A stretch of 64,000 nucleotides of DNA from NCBI RefSeq assembly GCF_020991065.1, contig NZ_CP087710.1, forward strand, positions 558,001 through 622,000, in the 5' to 3' direction. Made by a program: the position numbers and the translations under genes. The DNA comes from Nocardioides okcheonensis. Lineage in GTDB: Bacteria; Actinomycetota; Actinomycetes; Propionibacteriales; Nocardioidaceae. This document shows positions 21,062 to 29,377 of the stretch, in pieces; the first letter of the stretch is position 1, and each line of letters begins with the position of its first letter. The notes under the pieces were generated by a model, which was not told the origin of the DNA, did not search any database, and saw nothing but the letters and a program-made list of their open reading frames with translations.

Positions 21062-21943
21062 TCAGGGGTTGCATTCCGGACAGGTTCCCGGATCGGCTCG
21101 ATCGCTTCCTTCGAGGGTCTGGGTGTCGGTGTGGTGGCAGGCCGGGCAGGAATACACGTGATGGCGCACGGTAGTCGTGGGTGTGCCGCACCAGCCGCAG
21201 GGTGCTCCGCGTCGCGAGCGTTCGTACCCGAAGCCGAATGAGGAGCAGGCGGGGCAACGGGTCGCCAGGCGGAGTGCGAGGTCTCGGGCGGCGGCTTGGA
21301 TGAGGCTGTGGCGTGGTGTGCAGTGGTGTGCGCGTAGGTCGGTCTCGATGGTCGCGCGCCCAGTCTCATCGTGCTCAACTGCCGCTCGCACAGCATCGCG
21401 AAGATGCTCGGTGCTGGCGATGCCTTTGGTGATGCCGCGGCCGTCGGTGTGGGGTGTAGTGGGTCGGACGACGAGACGCTGGGTGCCAGAGGCGAGCAGG
21501 TCGCGAAACTCGTGCAGATCTTGATCCGGGGTCTGGGTTCGCCTCACAGCCCAGGGCGCTCCCCCGGTCGCCGTGCCGACGATGGTGAGGCCGGTGGAGG
21601 CTTCGATGAGGGCGACGTGCTCGACCTGCACGGTGATGAACCCGACCTCCGGGTGGGGAGAGAAAGAGCCTTCGGAGCCGATCCCCAGGTTGAGTCCGGA
21701 TTCGTGACATGCCCACCGTGCCTTGACGGCGGCGGTATGGCGGGGAGTTCCGGGTCGGGGGGTCTCCCCGGTGAACGTTCCCAGCGCGTCGGTGTCCACA
21801 GCTGCGGTCTGCAGGCGGAGACCGTGGGGCCCTCCGAGCGCGCGGGCGATGGTCAGCGTCTTGCGATGCTTGGTCGCGACCGCAGCCCGCGCGCCCGCCA
21901 GGTCGTGTCCGTGCGGAAGCTGGGAGGGGCTTTGGCTGCTCAT
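21062..21943 (-). CDS. DUF6671-type zinc-ribbon protein coupled to DabBA
   Basis: ATG 21943 overlaps the DabBA stop codon as ATGA, so translation is probably coupled; that decides this start over the frame extending to 21997. The 293-aa product starts MSSQSPSQLPHGHDLAGARA, has a block rich in acidic and aromatic residues (EVGFITVQVEHVALIEASTG), and ends in a Cys-rich double zinc ribbon: CPAC...CGWCGTP, then CPACHHTD...CPECNP. This arrangement fits DUF6671, a family of unknown function. Four CxxC pairs imply two zinc sites. The tight coupling suggests a role in assembly, metal supply or regulation of the carbon pump; that is inference. Confidence 0.72.
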   Translation of the reverse strand: MSSQSPSQLPHGHDLAGARAAVATKHRKTLTIARALGGPHGLRLQTAAVDTDALGTFTGETPRPGTPRHTAAVKARWACHESGLNLGIGSEGSFSPHPEVGFITVQVEHVALIEASTGLTIVGTATGGAPWAVRRTQTPDQDLHEFRDLLASGTQRLVVRPTTPHTDGRGITKGIASTEHLRDAVRAAVEHDETGRATIETDLRAHHCTPRHSLIQAAARDLALRLATRCPACSSFGFGYERSRRGAPCGWCGTPTTTVRHHVYSCPACHHTDTQTLEGSDRADPGTCPECNP

Positions 21944-24900
21944 CGGGGGCCGACCTCGCCGCGATTGGACTCCTGGCCTTGGTCGGGAGTCGGCCAACGG
22001 CGCGGTGGCTGCGTCGTCGTGCGGCTCACGTGGGCAGGATCTGTTTCGCTGGCGAGAATGGTGGCGATGTCGACCACGTGGCCGCGGTCGAGGGCGACGA
22101 GTCGCATCCAGTTGTTGGTGAGCAGTGTCATGACGCCTGGGCTCTGTCGTACAGCGGATGCGAGCAGGGCAGGGTCGGCGTCGATGACGACGAGGTGCCG
22201 CGACGGGACGTGTTGGGGCCGGCTGCTCGAGTCCGGGTGAGTTCCGGGGTCGCGGGCGAACAGGGCTTGCCAGGGCAGTCCGGTGCGGAGGTCGCCGTGA
22301 GCTCCGGTGAGGACACCGATGTCACCGACGACGTTGTGGGTGGTCTTGTCGCCGGAGCCGAGGACGGTGGGCGCGACGGAGGAGAACCAGTACTGCGAGG
22401 CGATCCACTGGCTGACGATGACGGGTGCGTTGAGGATCGCGGTGAGTACGGTCCCGTCGGGGTCGTCGTGGCGATTGTAGGAGTGCAGGAACGTGCGGCC
22501 GGCGAGGTCGATGCCGCGGGTGAGGTGGCGTGGCCCGACGATGATGGCCGCACAGCCCGCTAGTCCCCACTCGGGCATGGGTTCGGACCAGTCGGTGGCC
22601 CGTGCTTCCAGGCTGCCGCCGGTGCTTCCTCGACGAGGTGTGGCCCTGCGCCCGTGGGTGGGCAGGCGGAGCCGACGCTCGGCTGCGGCCACGCGGCCGG
22701 CCGCGTCGACTGCGGGCTGGACCAGCGCGGCGGCCTCGACATCGGCCGGCGAGGAGATCTGCAAGGTGACGCGGTCGGTGGTGGTGTCGTGCAGCGCGGC
22801 TAGCACCCGGGTGGTGTCCGGGAGATGGATGCCTCGGTGGTCGAGCTCCGCGCGAACCGCGGGGTCGTTGAGGACCTGGGCCATGGCCATCGCGTTCAGC
22901 AGGCCGGGGTTGCCACCGCAGGCGCCGCAATCGTAGGCCGTGGCGTAGGCGTTGTTCTCGGTCGTCGAGCCGTGCCCGGCCAGGATCAGGACGGGAGCGA
23001 ACCCGCTGGTCAGACCGATGGTGCGCAGCATGGCCTCGGCGGCACCGGCGCGCTCCCGGCTGTCAAGGTCTCGGCTGGGGTCGGCCAGGTCTCGCAACAT
23101 GATCGGCCCGGCGTTGCGGTGACCTCGAACGGACCGGTCGAGGATGCGCCGCCACGTCCGCGGTGCGAGGTTGGCGGCCACGGCGGCCGCGAACGCTAAC
23201 GCTCCGGCGGCCTCGGCCACCCCGAAGGCGAGTCCTGGACGGGCGGCGACCCGGGTGGCGGCGAGGCTCATCGCGGGAATGATGTCGAGCCGCTGGTGAG
23301 CGACATCGATCTCGATGGTGGGGGTGACGATGACCGGGCACTGGTCGAACGACGTGCCTTCCGGGAGGTTTACGCGGCCGGTGATCCCGAAGAACCCGGC
23401 GAAGCCGAACGTCTCGTGCGGCCCCATCGATTCCAGATGGCGTCGCATGGGCTCGGAGCGGACGTCGATGCACCACACCGACTGACTGACAGGGGCAACT
23501 GCCGCACTGGCCAACGAGCTCGCGATCAGGTTCGTGGTGGAGGTTCGCGTCGAGGAAGTGCCTGTCGACGCCTGGGACTGGCGCTCGGCGAGAGGGCGGC
23601 AGAGCAGGTCCTGGGTGCTCCGGTCCAGCGCATCGAGCCAGACCTTCTGGAGCAGCAGGTAGTTCGTCGCCCCCTCAGCCGGGTCGTTCCGCGTCGAGGT
23701 CGGTGGGGCGAGGACGGGGACACCGTGCAGGACGGTGAGCGCCAGCCGGAGCGCAACCAGCTCGACGAGCGGGTCGGCGGTGCCGCTGCGTCGGGCGCGC
23801 CACTGGGCATGTGCCACCCAGCCCGGCCCGGCGGCGAGGAGGGACGTGACGACGTCGAACAGGTCCTCGGAGCCGTGTCCGGCGCGGTCGAGGAGGACGC
23901 CAATGGCTCGTACGGGGTCCTCGGGCAGCGAGTCGGCCAAAATGCGGGCGCCGCGTGAGCCGCTGGTTGCGCCGTAGCTCGGGTGGCGGGCCGAGTGCTT
24001 CCACAGCCGCCACGGGCCATGTAGGTCTGCCGTGCGATCTTCGGCGCGATGCCAGGCTCGCGCCGACCACACGTGGGCGTGCGCGAGGGGGCGGCTTGCG
24101 CCCGCAGCCGCGCCTGCCTCTGTCGAGGGGCGGCGTCGCGCGGATTTGGGTGACGTCTCGTGGGTTGCTGTGAGTGCGGGCTGATCGAGGGCGACGATGT
24201 CACGGGTCAGGTCGACCAGCCCGTCGGCGCCGCGGGGCCCACCGCCGACGCCGTGGTCGTCCATAGCGCGCTCCAGTTCCGCGTCACTGATCTGGCCTTG
24301 GTCGTACAGGTCGAGGAACCAGTCGAAGGAGGGCCTCAATCTGGCTGCGTGGAACCGCTCACCCAACGCCAAGGCGGTGTCGAAGGGCAGGACTTCCAAT
24401 CCGGCGAGCGGGTTGACGGCGACGGTGGCACGCAGCGGCCATGCGGGCCCCATGAGCTTGCCGGCCATCTCGACCGTCTTCCGCACAAGCGCATCAGTCT
24501 CGCGGTCCGCGGGCCCTTGTGGCGTGATCGTGGTCGCCGAGATCCCGCGAGCCGGGTGCGGGTCGCGGATCCGGGCAGGAAGACCAGGCAAGCCGGCGCG
24601 CGGGGGCAGCGAGGTCGAGGACACGAGCGTGGCCACGGGGTGGTCGCTGCCGGGGTGCAACCTGACGGCCGTCCAGGCAAGCAGGGCCACTGCAATGACT
24701 GCCGTAGCCGCCATGAGGGCGCCCCAGTCGAGCGCCGGGTGCGACAGATCCGTCCGGACGCTGACCTGCTGCTCGAACACGACGGCCACGAACAGGTAGG
24801 TCGCGATCGCGAGGCCGCCGCTCGACGCGACGACCGACCGCACCGCGAGGCCGGTGCCCTCCAACGCCGCTGCTTCCACCCCGACGGCGAGACCAAGGAC

Positions 24901-26001
24901 CACCGCGGTGCCCAGCAACAACAGGTGTATTGGTGAGGCCGACGGGCTGTCCGAGCCCCCCACCCCCGCCGCTATCAGCAGCGCCGCCGCGGGAGCGAGG
25001 GCGAGGACGGACATCGCCCCGGCCTGAGACCACACCACCGGACCCCTGGAGGACTCCCGTCGCGCTCGCACCACCGCGCCGCCGGCACGGAGGAACAACC
25101 AGGCCTTCCACGCGCCATGACTCATCAGGTGCAACAGCGCTGCGGCCGGGGCACCAAGGCCGACCTGCAGGGCCATCCACCCCATCTGCGCCGACGTGGA
25201 AGCGGCGAGCCGACCCTTCACGTCCGGGCGCACCCGCTGCTCCAACGAGCACCACACCACCGTGACCAGGCCGGCGACGGCCAACACCAGCAGGACCGCC
25301 GGCTGCGCGCTCAGCAGGTCCCACTGCAGCACCGCGATGACTCCCGCCGCGTTCACGATCCCTGCGTGCAGCAGCGCCGACACAGGGGACGGGGCCTCCG
25401 CCGTCTCGGGCAGCCACCGGTGGAATGGCGCGAGCGACGAACGAACGGCTCCGGCAACGACGATGAGCACCGCGATCAGTGTCGCCTGGGTCGAACCCAG
25501 TGCCGAGCCGGTGTCAGTCCCGTCCAGCCTCAGGCCAGACGCAGCAGCAACGATGACCGCCACCCACAGCAGACCGCTCGACAGAGCCATCGACCGCTGG
25601 ACGTGCCTACCCGCCGCGTCGGCGTTCACGGTTCCCGTGTGCGAAACCAGGCTCGCCAACAGCACCCCACTCATCGTCCACACAACCGCGAGAGTGAGCA
25701 GGTTCCCGGCCAGCACGAGGATCAGCAGGGACACGGTGACACCCACGAACAAGGCGCCGAAGCGACCCAACCGGTGCTGCCCACGCAAGTTGGTCGAGCT
25801 GTAGCCGGCCAGCAGCCACGTCAGCGCCGCGATGTAGGTGAACAGGATCAGGTTGACCAACCCGAACTCCAACCGCAACGGCCCCGCGTCCACCGATGGC
25901 GTGCCGCCGACGGACAACCGATGGGCAAGCCCCACCAGGCCGGCGAGAATCAGGCAAGCCAGGACAGGGCGGAGGAGGCGCAGAACTGTCATAGGCATCA
26001 T
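21940..26001 (-). CDS. DabB-DabA fusion: putative inorganic-carbon transporter in one polypeptide
   Basis: This 1,353-aa protein joins two proteins that are usually separate. Residues 1 to about 475 are a multi-helix proton-conducting (NuoL/DabB-like) domain with the motif FHRWLPETAEAPSPVSALLHAG. After a Pro-rich linker, the DUF2309/DabA domain starts near residue 505 (AWPLRATVAVNPLAGLEVLP). The DabA zinc site is intact: Cys844 and Asp846 in CIDVRSEPMRRH, His1010 in LILAGHGSTTENN and Cys1025 in YDCGACGG. The 15-residue His-to-Cys spacing equals the one I recall for Halothiobacillus DabA (H524/C539). DabAB couples a cation gradient to vectorial CO2 hydration, accumulating bicarbonate. The gene is divergent from a winged-helix regulator and overlaps DUF6671 downstream. 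The frame is clean over 4 kb. Confidence 0.9.
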   Translation of the reverse strand: MMPMTVLRLLRPVLACLILAGLVGLAHRLSVGGTPSVDAGPLRLEFGLVNLILFTYIAALTWLLAGYSSTNLRGQHRLGRFGALFVGVTVSLLILVLAGNLLTLAVVWTMSGVLLASLVSHTGTVNADAAGRHVQRSMALSSGLLWVAVIVAAASGLRLDGTDTGSALGSTQATLIAVLIVVAGAVRSSLAPFHRWLPETAEAPSPVSALLHAGIVNAAGVIAVLQWDLLSAQPAVLLVLAVAGLVTVVWCSLEQRVRPDVKGRLAASTSAQMGWMALQVGLGAPAAALLHLMSHGAWKAWLFLRAGGAVVRARRESSRGPVVWSQAGAMSVLALAPAAALLIAAGVGGSDSPSASPIHLLLLGTAVVLGLAVGVEAAALEGTGLAVRSVVASSGGLAIATYLFVAVVFEQQVSVRTDLSHPALDWGALMAATAVIAVALLAWTAVRLHPGSDHPVATLVSSTSLPPRAGLPGLPARIRDPHPARGISATTITPQGPADRETDALVRKTVEMAGKLMGPAWPLRATVAVNPLAGLEVLPFDTALALGERFHAARLRPSFDWFLDLYDQGQISDAELERAMDDHGVGGGPRGADGLVDLTRDIVALDQPALTATHETSPKSARRRPSTEAGAAAGASRPLAHAHVWSARAWHRAEDRTADLHGPWRLWKHSARHPSYGATSGSRGARILADSLPEDPVRAIGVLLDRAGHGSEDLFDVVTSLLAAGPGWVAHAQWRARRSGTADPLVELVALRLALTVLHGVPVLAPPTSTRNDPAEGATNYLLLQKVWLDALDRSTQDLLCRPLAERQSQASTGTSSTRTSTTNLIASSLASAAVAPVSQSVWCIDVRSEPMRRHLESMGPHETFGFAGFFGITGRVNLPEGTSFDQCPVIVTPTIEIDVAHQRLDIIPAMSLAATRVAARPGLAFGVAEAAGALAFAAAVAANLAPRTWRRILDRSVRGHRNAGPIMLRDLADPSRDLDSRERAGAAEAMLRTIGLTSGFAPVLILAGHGSTTENNAYATAYDCGACGGNPGLLNAMAMAQVLNDPAVRAELDHRGIHLPDTTRVLAALHDTTTDRVTLQISSPADVEAAALVQPAVDAAGRVAAAERRLRLPTHGRRATPRRGSTGGSLEARATDWSEPMPEWGLAGCAAIIVGPRHLTRGIDLAGRTFLHSYNRHDDPDGTVLTAILNAPVIVSQWIASQYWFSSVAPTVLGSGDKTTHNVVGDIGVLTGAHGDLRTGLPWQALFARDPGTHPDSSSRPQHVPSRHLVVIDADPALLASAVRQSPGVMTLLTNNWMRLVALDRGHVVDIATILASETDPAHVSRTTTQPPRRWPTPDQGQESNRGEVGPR

Positions 26002-26003
26002 GA

Positions 26004-26025
26004 TACCGGTATTTAACTACCGGCA
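26004..26025. promoter_or_regulatory. Putative operator in the DabBA/regulator intergenic region
   Basis: TACCGGTA-TTTAAC-TACCGGCA is an imperfect inverted repeat (7 of 8 matching) and also a direct repeat of TACCGG. It lies 3 bp from the DabBA start codon on the side facing the divergent winged-helix gene, and is AT-rich at its centre in otherwise GC-rich DNA. It is a likely binding site for the adjacent regulator; inference. Confidence 0.5.
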
Positions 26026-26069
26026 TATCAACTGTGAGCCACGCCACGCCGGCGGGTTAGGGTGCGTGC

Positions 26070-26354
26070 GTGACCTCGACTGAGCGTTCCTGGACCTTCT
26101 TGAGCAACCACGGTCATGTCCTGGTGCTGGTGGCGCGTGAGCCCGGCGTCTTGTTGAGCGAGCTGAGCCACCGCGTCGGCATCACCGAGCGTGCTGCGCG
26201 CAGCATCCTGCGTGACCTGGAAGCTGCGGGCTACCTCAGCCGCACCCGGGTGGGGCGACGCAATCGCTACGAGGTGCACCCGAATGGTCCCCTGCGCCAC
26301 CCGGAGGAGTCGACGGCGATGGTGAGCGACCTCCTCGCCATCTTCCCGCGGTAG
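26070..26354 (+). CDS. Small winged-helix transcriptional regulator
   Basis: The 94-aa protein is a single winged helix-turn-helix domain: VLVLVAREPGVLLSELSHRV, then the recognition region GITERAARSILRDLEAAGYL, then the wing SRTRVGRRNRYEVHPNGPL. It resembles ArsR/MarR-type DNA-binding domains without a sensor domain. It starts at GTG 26070, 68 bp from and divergent to the DabBA gene, with the inverted repeat at 26004 between them. Such an arrangement usually means the regulator controls the divergent gene and itself. No Cys or His cluster for metal sensing is seen, so the inducer is unknown. Confidence 0.8.
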   Translation: MTSTERSWTFLSNHGHVLVLVAREPGVLLSELSHRVGITERAARSILRDLEAAGYLSRTRVGRRNRYEVHPNGPLRHPEESTAMVSDLLAIFPR

Positions 26355-26422
26355 GCCGGGCGGCGGACGCCTGGGGCACGGAGGATGGGTACGCAGCAAG
26401 AGGGCGGAGAAGGGATGGCCCC

Positions 26423-27661
26423 TCAGGGGTGAGGTGGCAGCAGCGTCGAGGGTCCCACCGGTTCGGCCTCGCCGCGGTCGACGGCGGCGGCGTGGCTGTC
26501 TTGGGCACGCCGCAGCAAGTTCATCAGGTCGTCCTCGTCGCGTGCCTTCTGCCGGTACTTCGGTCCGAGGGCAACGATCTGGTCGCGCTCGGACAGCAGG
26601 AGTGCGTAGATGCGTTCACGCTCCGCCGGGTCGGTGGTGTATTCGGAGTCCAGGTAGGCGCTGGCGTGGCGGCGGGCGTTGGCAATGGCGTTGCGGGACT
26701 TTCCGGCAGGGCTGTAGAGCGAGGCGAGCACCGTGACCAGCAGGATGCCGAGGATCACGCTCAAGGAGACGACCGTGCTGATCTCGGTCACCTTGATCGG
26801 CTCGCCGTCGTTGACGAAGGGGAGGTTGTTCTCGTGCAAGGCGTGCAGGATGAGCTTGACGCCGATGAACGCAAGGATCGCGGAGAGCCCGTACGACAAG
26901 TAGATGAGCCGGTCGAGAAGACCCTCGATGAGGAAGAACAGCTGACGCAGCCCCATCAGCGAGAACGCCACCGCGGTGAAGACCAGGTAGGTGTCCTGGG
27001 TCAGGCCGAAGATGGCCGGGATCGAGTCGAGCGCGAAGAGGATGTCAGTGCCTCCGATGGCGACCATGACTAGCAGCATCGGGGTCATCGCGCGCCGGCC
27101 GTTGTGCATCGTGAAGAGCTTGTCGCCGTCGTAATGCTCGGTCGTGTGGATGACCTTGCGTGCGGTTCGGACGACGAAGTTGTCTGCCGTGCCCTCGTCG
27201 TGGTCCTGATGAGACTTCAACATGTTTCCCGCGGCCAGGATCAGGATGAGCCCGAAGGCGTAGAAGACCCACGCGAAGGAGTTGATCAGTGCGGCACCCA
27301 GGAAGATGAACCCCGTCCGCGCGATCAGCGCGAACACGATGCCGAACAGCAGCACCTTCTGCTGGTCCTCGCGGGGGACTCGGAAGCTGCTCATGATGAT
27401 GAGGAACACGAACAGGTTGTCCACCGAGAGCGCCTTCTCAGTGATGTAGCCAGCGAAGTACTCCCCACCCGGCGTGGTCCCACCGACGACGAGGATTCCG
27501 AGTCCGAACACGATCGCGATGCCGACATAGAGCGCCGACCAGTACGCCGCTTCCCGCAGCGCCGGGACGTGAGCCTTGCGCACGTGGAAGTAGAAGTCGA
27601 AGAGCAGTAGGCCCACGATCCCGGCGATCGTCAGCCCCCACACGAGTGGCGAGACGTCCAC
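26423..27661 (-). CDS. TerC/Alx-family integral membrane protein
   Basis: The 412-aa protein has about nine transmembrane segments and the TerC signatures: EKALSVDNLFVFLIIMSSF with conserved acidic residues in the membrane, and GGTDILFALDSIPAIFGLTQ. Family members (Alx, MeeF/MeeY, TerC) export Mn2+ or support metal loading of secreted proteins. GTG 27661 is used; GGAG lies about 8 nt upstream, inside the end of the preceding small gene, whose TGA is 3 nt away, so the two genes are coupled. The C-terminal 90 residues form a cytoplasmic helical tail (AERERIYALLLSERDQIVAL). I looked for a yybP-ykoY Mn riboswitch upstream and could not support one. Confidence 0.92.
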   Translation of the reverse strand: MDVSPLVWGLTIAGIVGLLLFDFYFHVRKAHVPALREAAYWSALYVGIAIVFGLGILVVGGTTPGGEYFAGYITEKALSVDNLFVFLIIMSSFRVPREDQQKVLLFGIVFALIARTGFIFLGAALINSFAWVFYAFGLILILAAGNMLKSHQDHDEGTADNFVVRTARKVIHTTEHYDGDKLFTMHNGRRAMTPMLLVMVAIGGTDILFALDSIPAIFGLTQDTYLVFTAVAFSLMGLRQLFFLIEGLLDRLIYLSYGLSAILAFIGVKLILHALHENNLPFVNDGEPIKVTEISTVVSLSVILGILLVTVLASLYSPAGKSRNAIANARRHASAYLDSEYTTDPAERERIYALLLSERDQIVALGPKYRQKARDEDDLMNLLRRAQDSHAAAVDRGEAEPVGPSTLLPPHP

Positions 27662-27664
27662 GGC

Positions 27665-27925
27665 TCATGCTCCAGGTAGCGGACGAGAGGCAACGAGCTG
27701 AGGGGCTCGCGTGACACCAGACGTCGCATCGACATGCCCCTCGGGCGTGCGGTCCGCACGCCCAGCCGGTGCCGATCGGTATCGGCGAGCCTTCCCGCGG
27801 GGCGCCCACCTACGAGCCGAAGGCACCATTCGCGCACCGAGCGCGGCCAGCACCACAGCGAGAGCTGCGACCTCACCGAGATCCCCAAACGAGATCACGA
27901 ACCATGCTTCTCGCATGTCATCCAC
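27665..27925 (-). CDS. Small single-pass membrane protein upstream of TerC
   Basis: GTG 27925 is preceded by GGAGGT with 5-nt spacing. The 86-aa product begins VDDMREAWFVISFGDLGEVA, continues with the hydrophobic helix ALAVVLAALGARMV, and ends in a basic tail. The stop lies 3 nt before the TerC GTG, so the two are co-translated. I do not recognise a family. It may be a helper of TerC or only a leader; the good ribosome-binding site and the coupling are the main evidence that it is real. Confidence 0.55.
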   Translation of the reverse strand: MDDMREAWFVISFGDLGEVAALAVVLAALGARMVPSARRWAPRGKARRYRSAPAGRADRTPEGHVDATSGVTRAPQLVASRPLPGA

Positions 27926-28288
27926 CAGACACCTCCACACGCTCGAGCCACTGCCGAGCAGTCGGAGGTCTTCCCCACCGCGATCACTTCGACGCGGCCG
28001 TGACACCGGGCCGAACATGGTCGACCGTGGTGACGATGTCATCGAGAACGGGGTACTCCCCTCACCTCAGATGATCCGCGTTGCCGGGTTTCCCTGTCAA
28101 CAGGCAGATGGGTCGACAAGGAGGTGGGTATCTCTGCTTCGCGGGTCGACGTCGCGGCCGGCATGGCCGGCATGGCCGGGTCTGCAGCCACACCCGTCGA
28201 TGGAGGCTCACCCATCGCCCGAAGGTGCTCGTTGTGGTTCCTGGGCGACCGCTCATCGGGGCAGTCCCCAGCTAGAACGACACCAGTG
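27926..28288. other. Intergenic region upstream of the TerC pair
   Basis: No gene recognised. It contains a short direct repeat of CCGGCATGG near 28160-28180 and should carry the promoter for the small-protein/TerC pair. Confidence 0.4.
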
Positions 28289-28307
28289 GGCGCCGCTCAG
28301 CGGCGCC
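28289..28307 (-). terminator. Strong hairpin overlapping the UPF0114 stop codon
   Basis: GGCGCCGC (28289-28296) and GCGGCGCC (28300-28307) form a perfect 8-bp GC stem with a 3-nt loop that is exactly the stop codon of the UPF0114 gene. There is no U-tract, so termination is plausible but unproven. Confidence 0.45.
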
Positions 28308-28803
28308 AGCGCATGAAGAGGACCAGGAGCCCGCCGACGAGGGTGACCGCGATGCCCGTCGCGAGCAGCTGTTGGGGCGCCGGGTCCTGGACGAGTTCCT
28401 CCAAGAAGCGCACCACCAGCACAAGCACCAACGTTCCGGCGACCTTGGCTTCTAGTTCGTCGAACGTGTGCGTTGCCAGACTCTCCGGCAAGGCCAGGTC
28501 GCCGACACAGAGCTCCCACAACCCCAGGCCCACTTGGAGCAGCACGACACCGGCGAGGATCGTGTCGATGCTCTCGAAGAGGTAGACCAAGGCGTCCTCC
28601 CCCGGGCCGGTGCGAGAGGTCACAGCTGCGAAGAACTGCACCGCCTTTCCACCTGCCCAGGCGAATGTGGCGGCGCAGACCACCAAGGCGATGACGGATC
28701 CGATGGCGGCCAGGTATCGGGTCGATTCCAAGACGCGCCGCAGGGCTGGCGGTCTGGTCATGCCTGGCGGCTGATCAGCGGGTGCGGATGTCTCGTGGGC
28801 CAT
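28297..28803 (-). CDS. UPF0114 (YqhA-family) membrane protein
   Basis: The 168-aa protein has four transmembrane helices and the family opening RRVLESTRYLAAIGSVIALV. It continues DALVYLFESIDTILAGVVLL, a GLWELCVGDLALPESL loop and VRFLEELVQ in the last helix. The function of UPF0114 is unknown. AAGGA is suitably placed before ATG 28803. It follows the SPW-like gene by 54 bp in the same direction, so the two likely share a transcript. Confidence 0.85.
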   Translation of the reverse strand: MAHETSAPADQPPGMTRPPALRRVLESTRYLAAIGSVIALVVCAATFAWAGGKAVQFFAAVTSRTGPGEDALVYLFESIDTILAGVVLLQVGLGLWELCVGDLALPESLATHTFDELEAKVAGTLVLVLVVRFLEELVQDPAPQQLLATGIAVTLVGGLLVLFMRWRR

Positions 28804-28857
28804 GGCGTTCCTTCTTTGGCGGGGTGGGCTGTCCCCGGCGTTCAGAAGTGCGTGGGC

Positions 28858-29280
28858 CTAACGCGTTCCGGGGGCGTGTCGAACCTGCATGATCGCGCCT
28901 ACGACGATGCCGGCACCACCGCCCACCATGGTGACGGTGACGGAGGTGGGGTAGTCGCGAAGTGCGCCAAGGAGTAGAAGTGTTCCACCTGCCAGCGCCG
29001 TGACTGCAACGGCCGACGAGGCGTCGGTCGCGCGCAACCACATGGTGCCCATGATCGCGATGGTCGTTGCGGCCGACACCCAGGTCCCGGCGGCGTTACC
29101 CACCGGATCGTTGGGGAACAGCCCCCACGAGGACCACAGCACTCCCACCGCGCTCAGCAGGGTCAGCAGCCATCCGATGTCGCGAGATGGTTCCAGTGGT
29201 GAGAGGTCCTCGCGTGCCATGCGATGCCGTCGGGGGTTGGTCGGGTGACTGCCATCAGCTCCCGGTCGGCTGACGCTCAC
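28858..29280 (-). CDS. SPW-repeat-like four-helix membrane protein
   Basis: GTG 29280 is chosen because AAAGGAG lies 6 nt upstream; the frame is open farther. The 140-aa product has a short cytoplasmic start, then four hydrophobic helices: IGWLLTLLSAVGVLWSSWGL, AAGTWVSAATTIAIMGTMWL, SAVAVTALAGGTLLLLGAL and a last one ending VGAIMQVRHAPGTR. The repeated Trp-Gly and Pro-containing turns suggest an SPW-type protein of unknown function. It probably forms an operon with UPF0114. Confidence 0.65.
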   Translation of the reverse strand: MSVSRPGADGSHPTNPRRHRMAREDLSPLEPSRDIGWLLTLLSAVGVLWSSWGLFPNDPVGNAAGTWVSAATTIAIMGTMWLRATDASSAVAVTALAGGTLLLLGALRDYPTSVTVTMVGGGAGIVVGAIMQVRHAPGTR

Positions 29281-29377
29281 GTGGGCTCCTTTCGTGAGGG
29301 ACGTTGCATATGGGCGAACGCGTGTCGCGCGTCGTGCGCGGCGTACTGACATCGCCAACCATCGTTGCGGCTTCGAT

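Noticed and set aside
27662..27900. Possible yybP-ykoY Mn riboswitch upstream of TerC
   Set aside because: A coding gene with its own ribosome-binding site occupies this stretch, and I could not identify the conserved motif positions.
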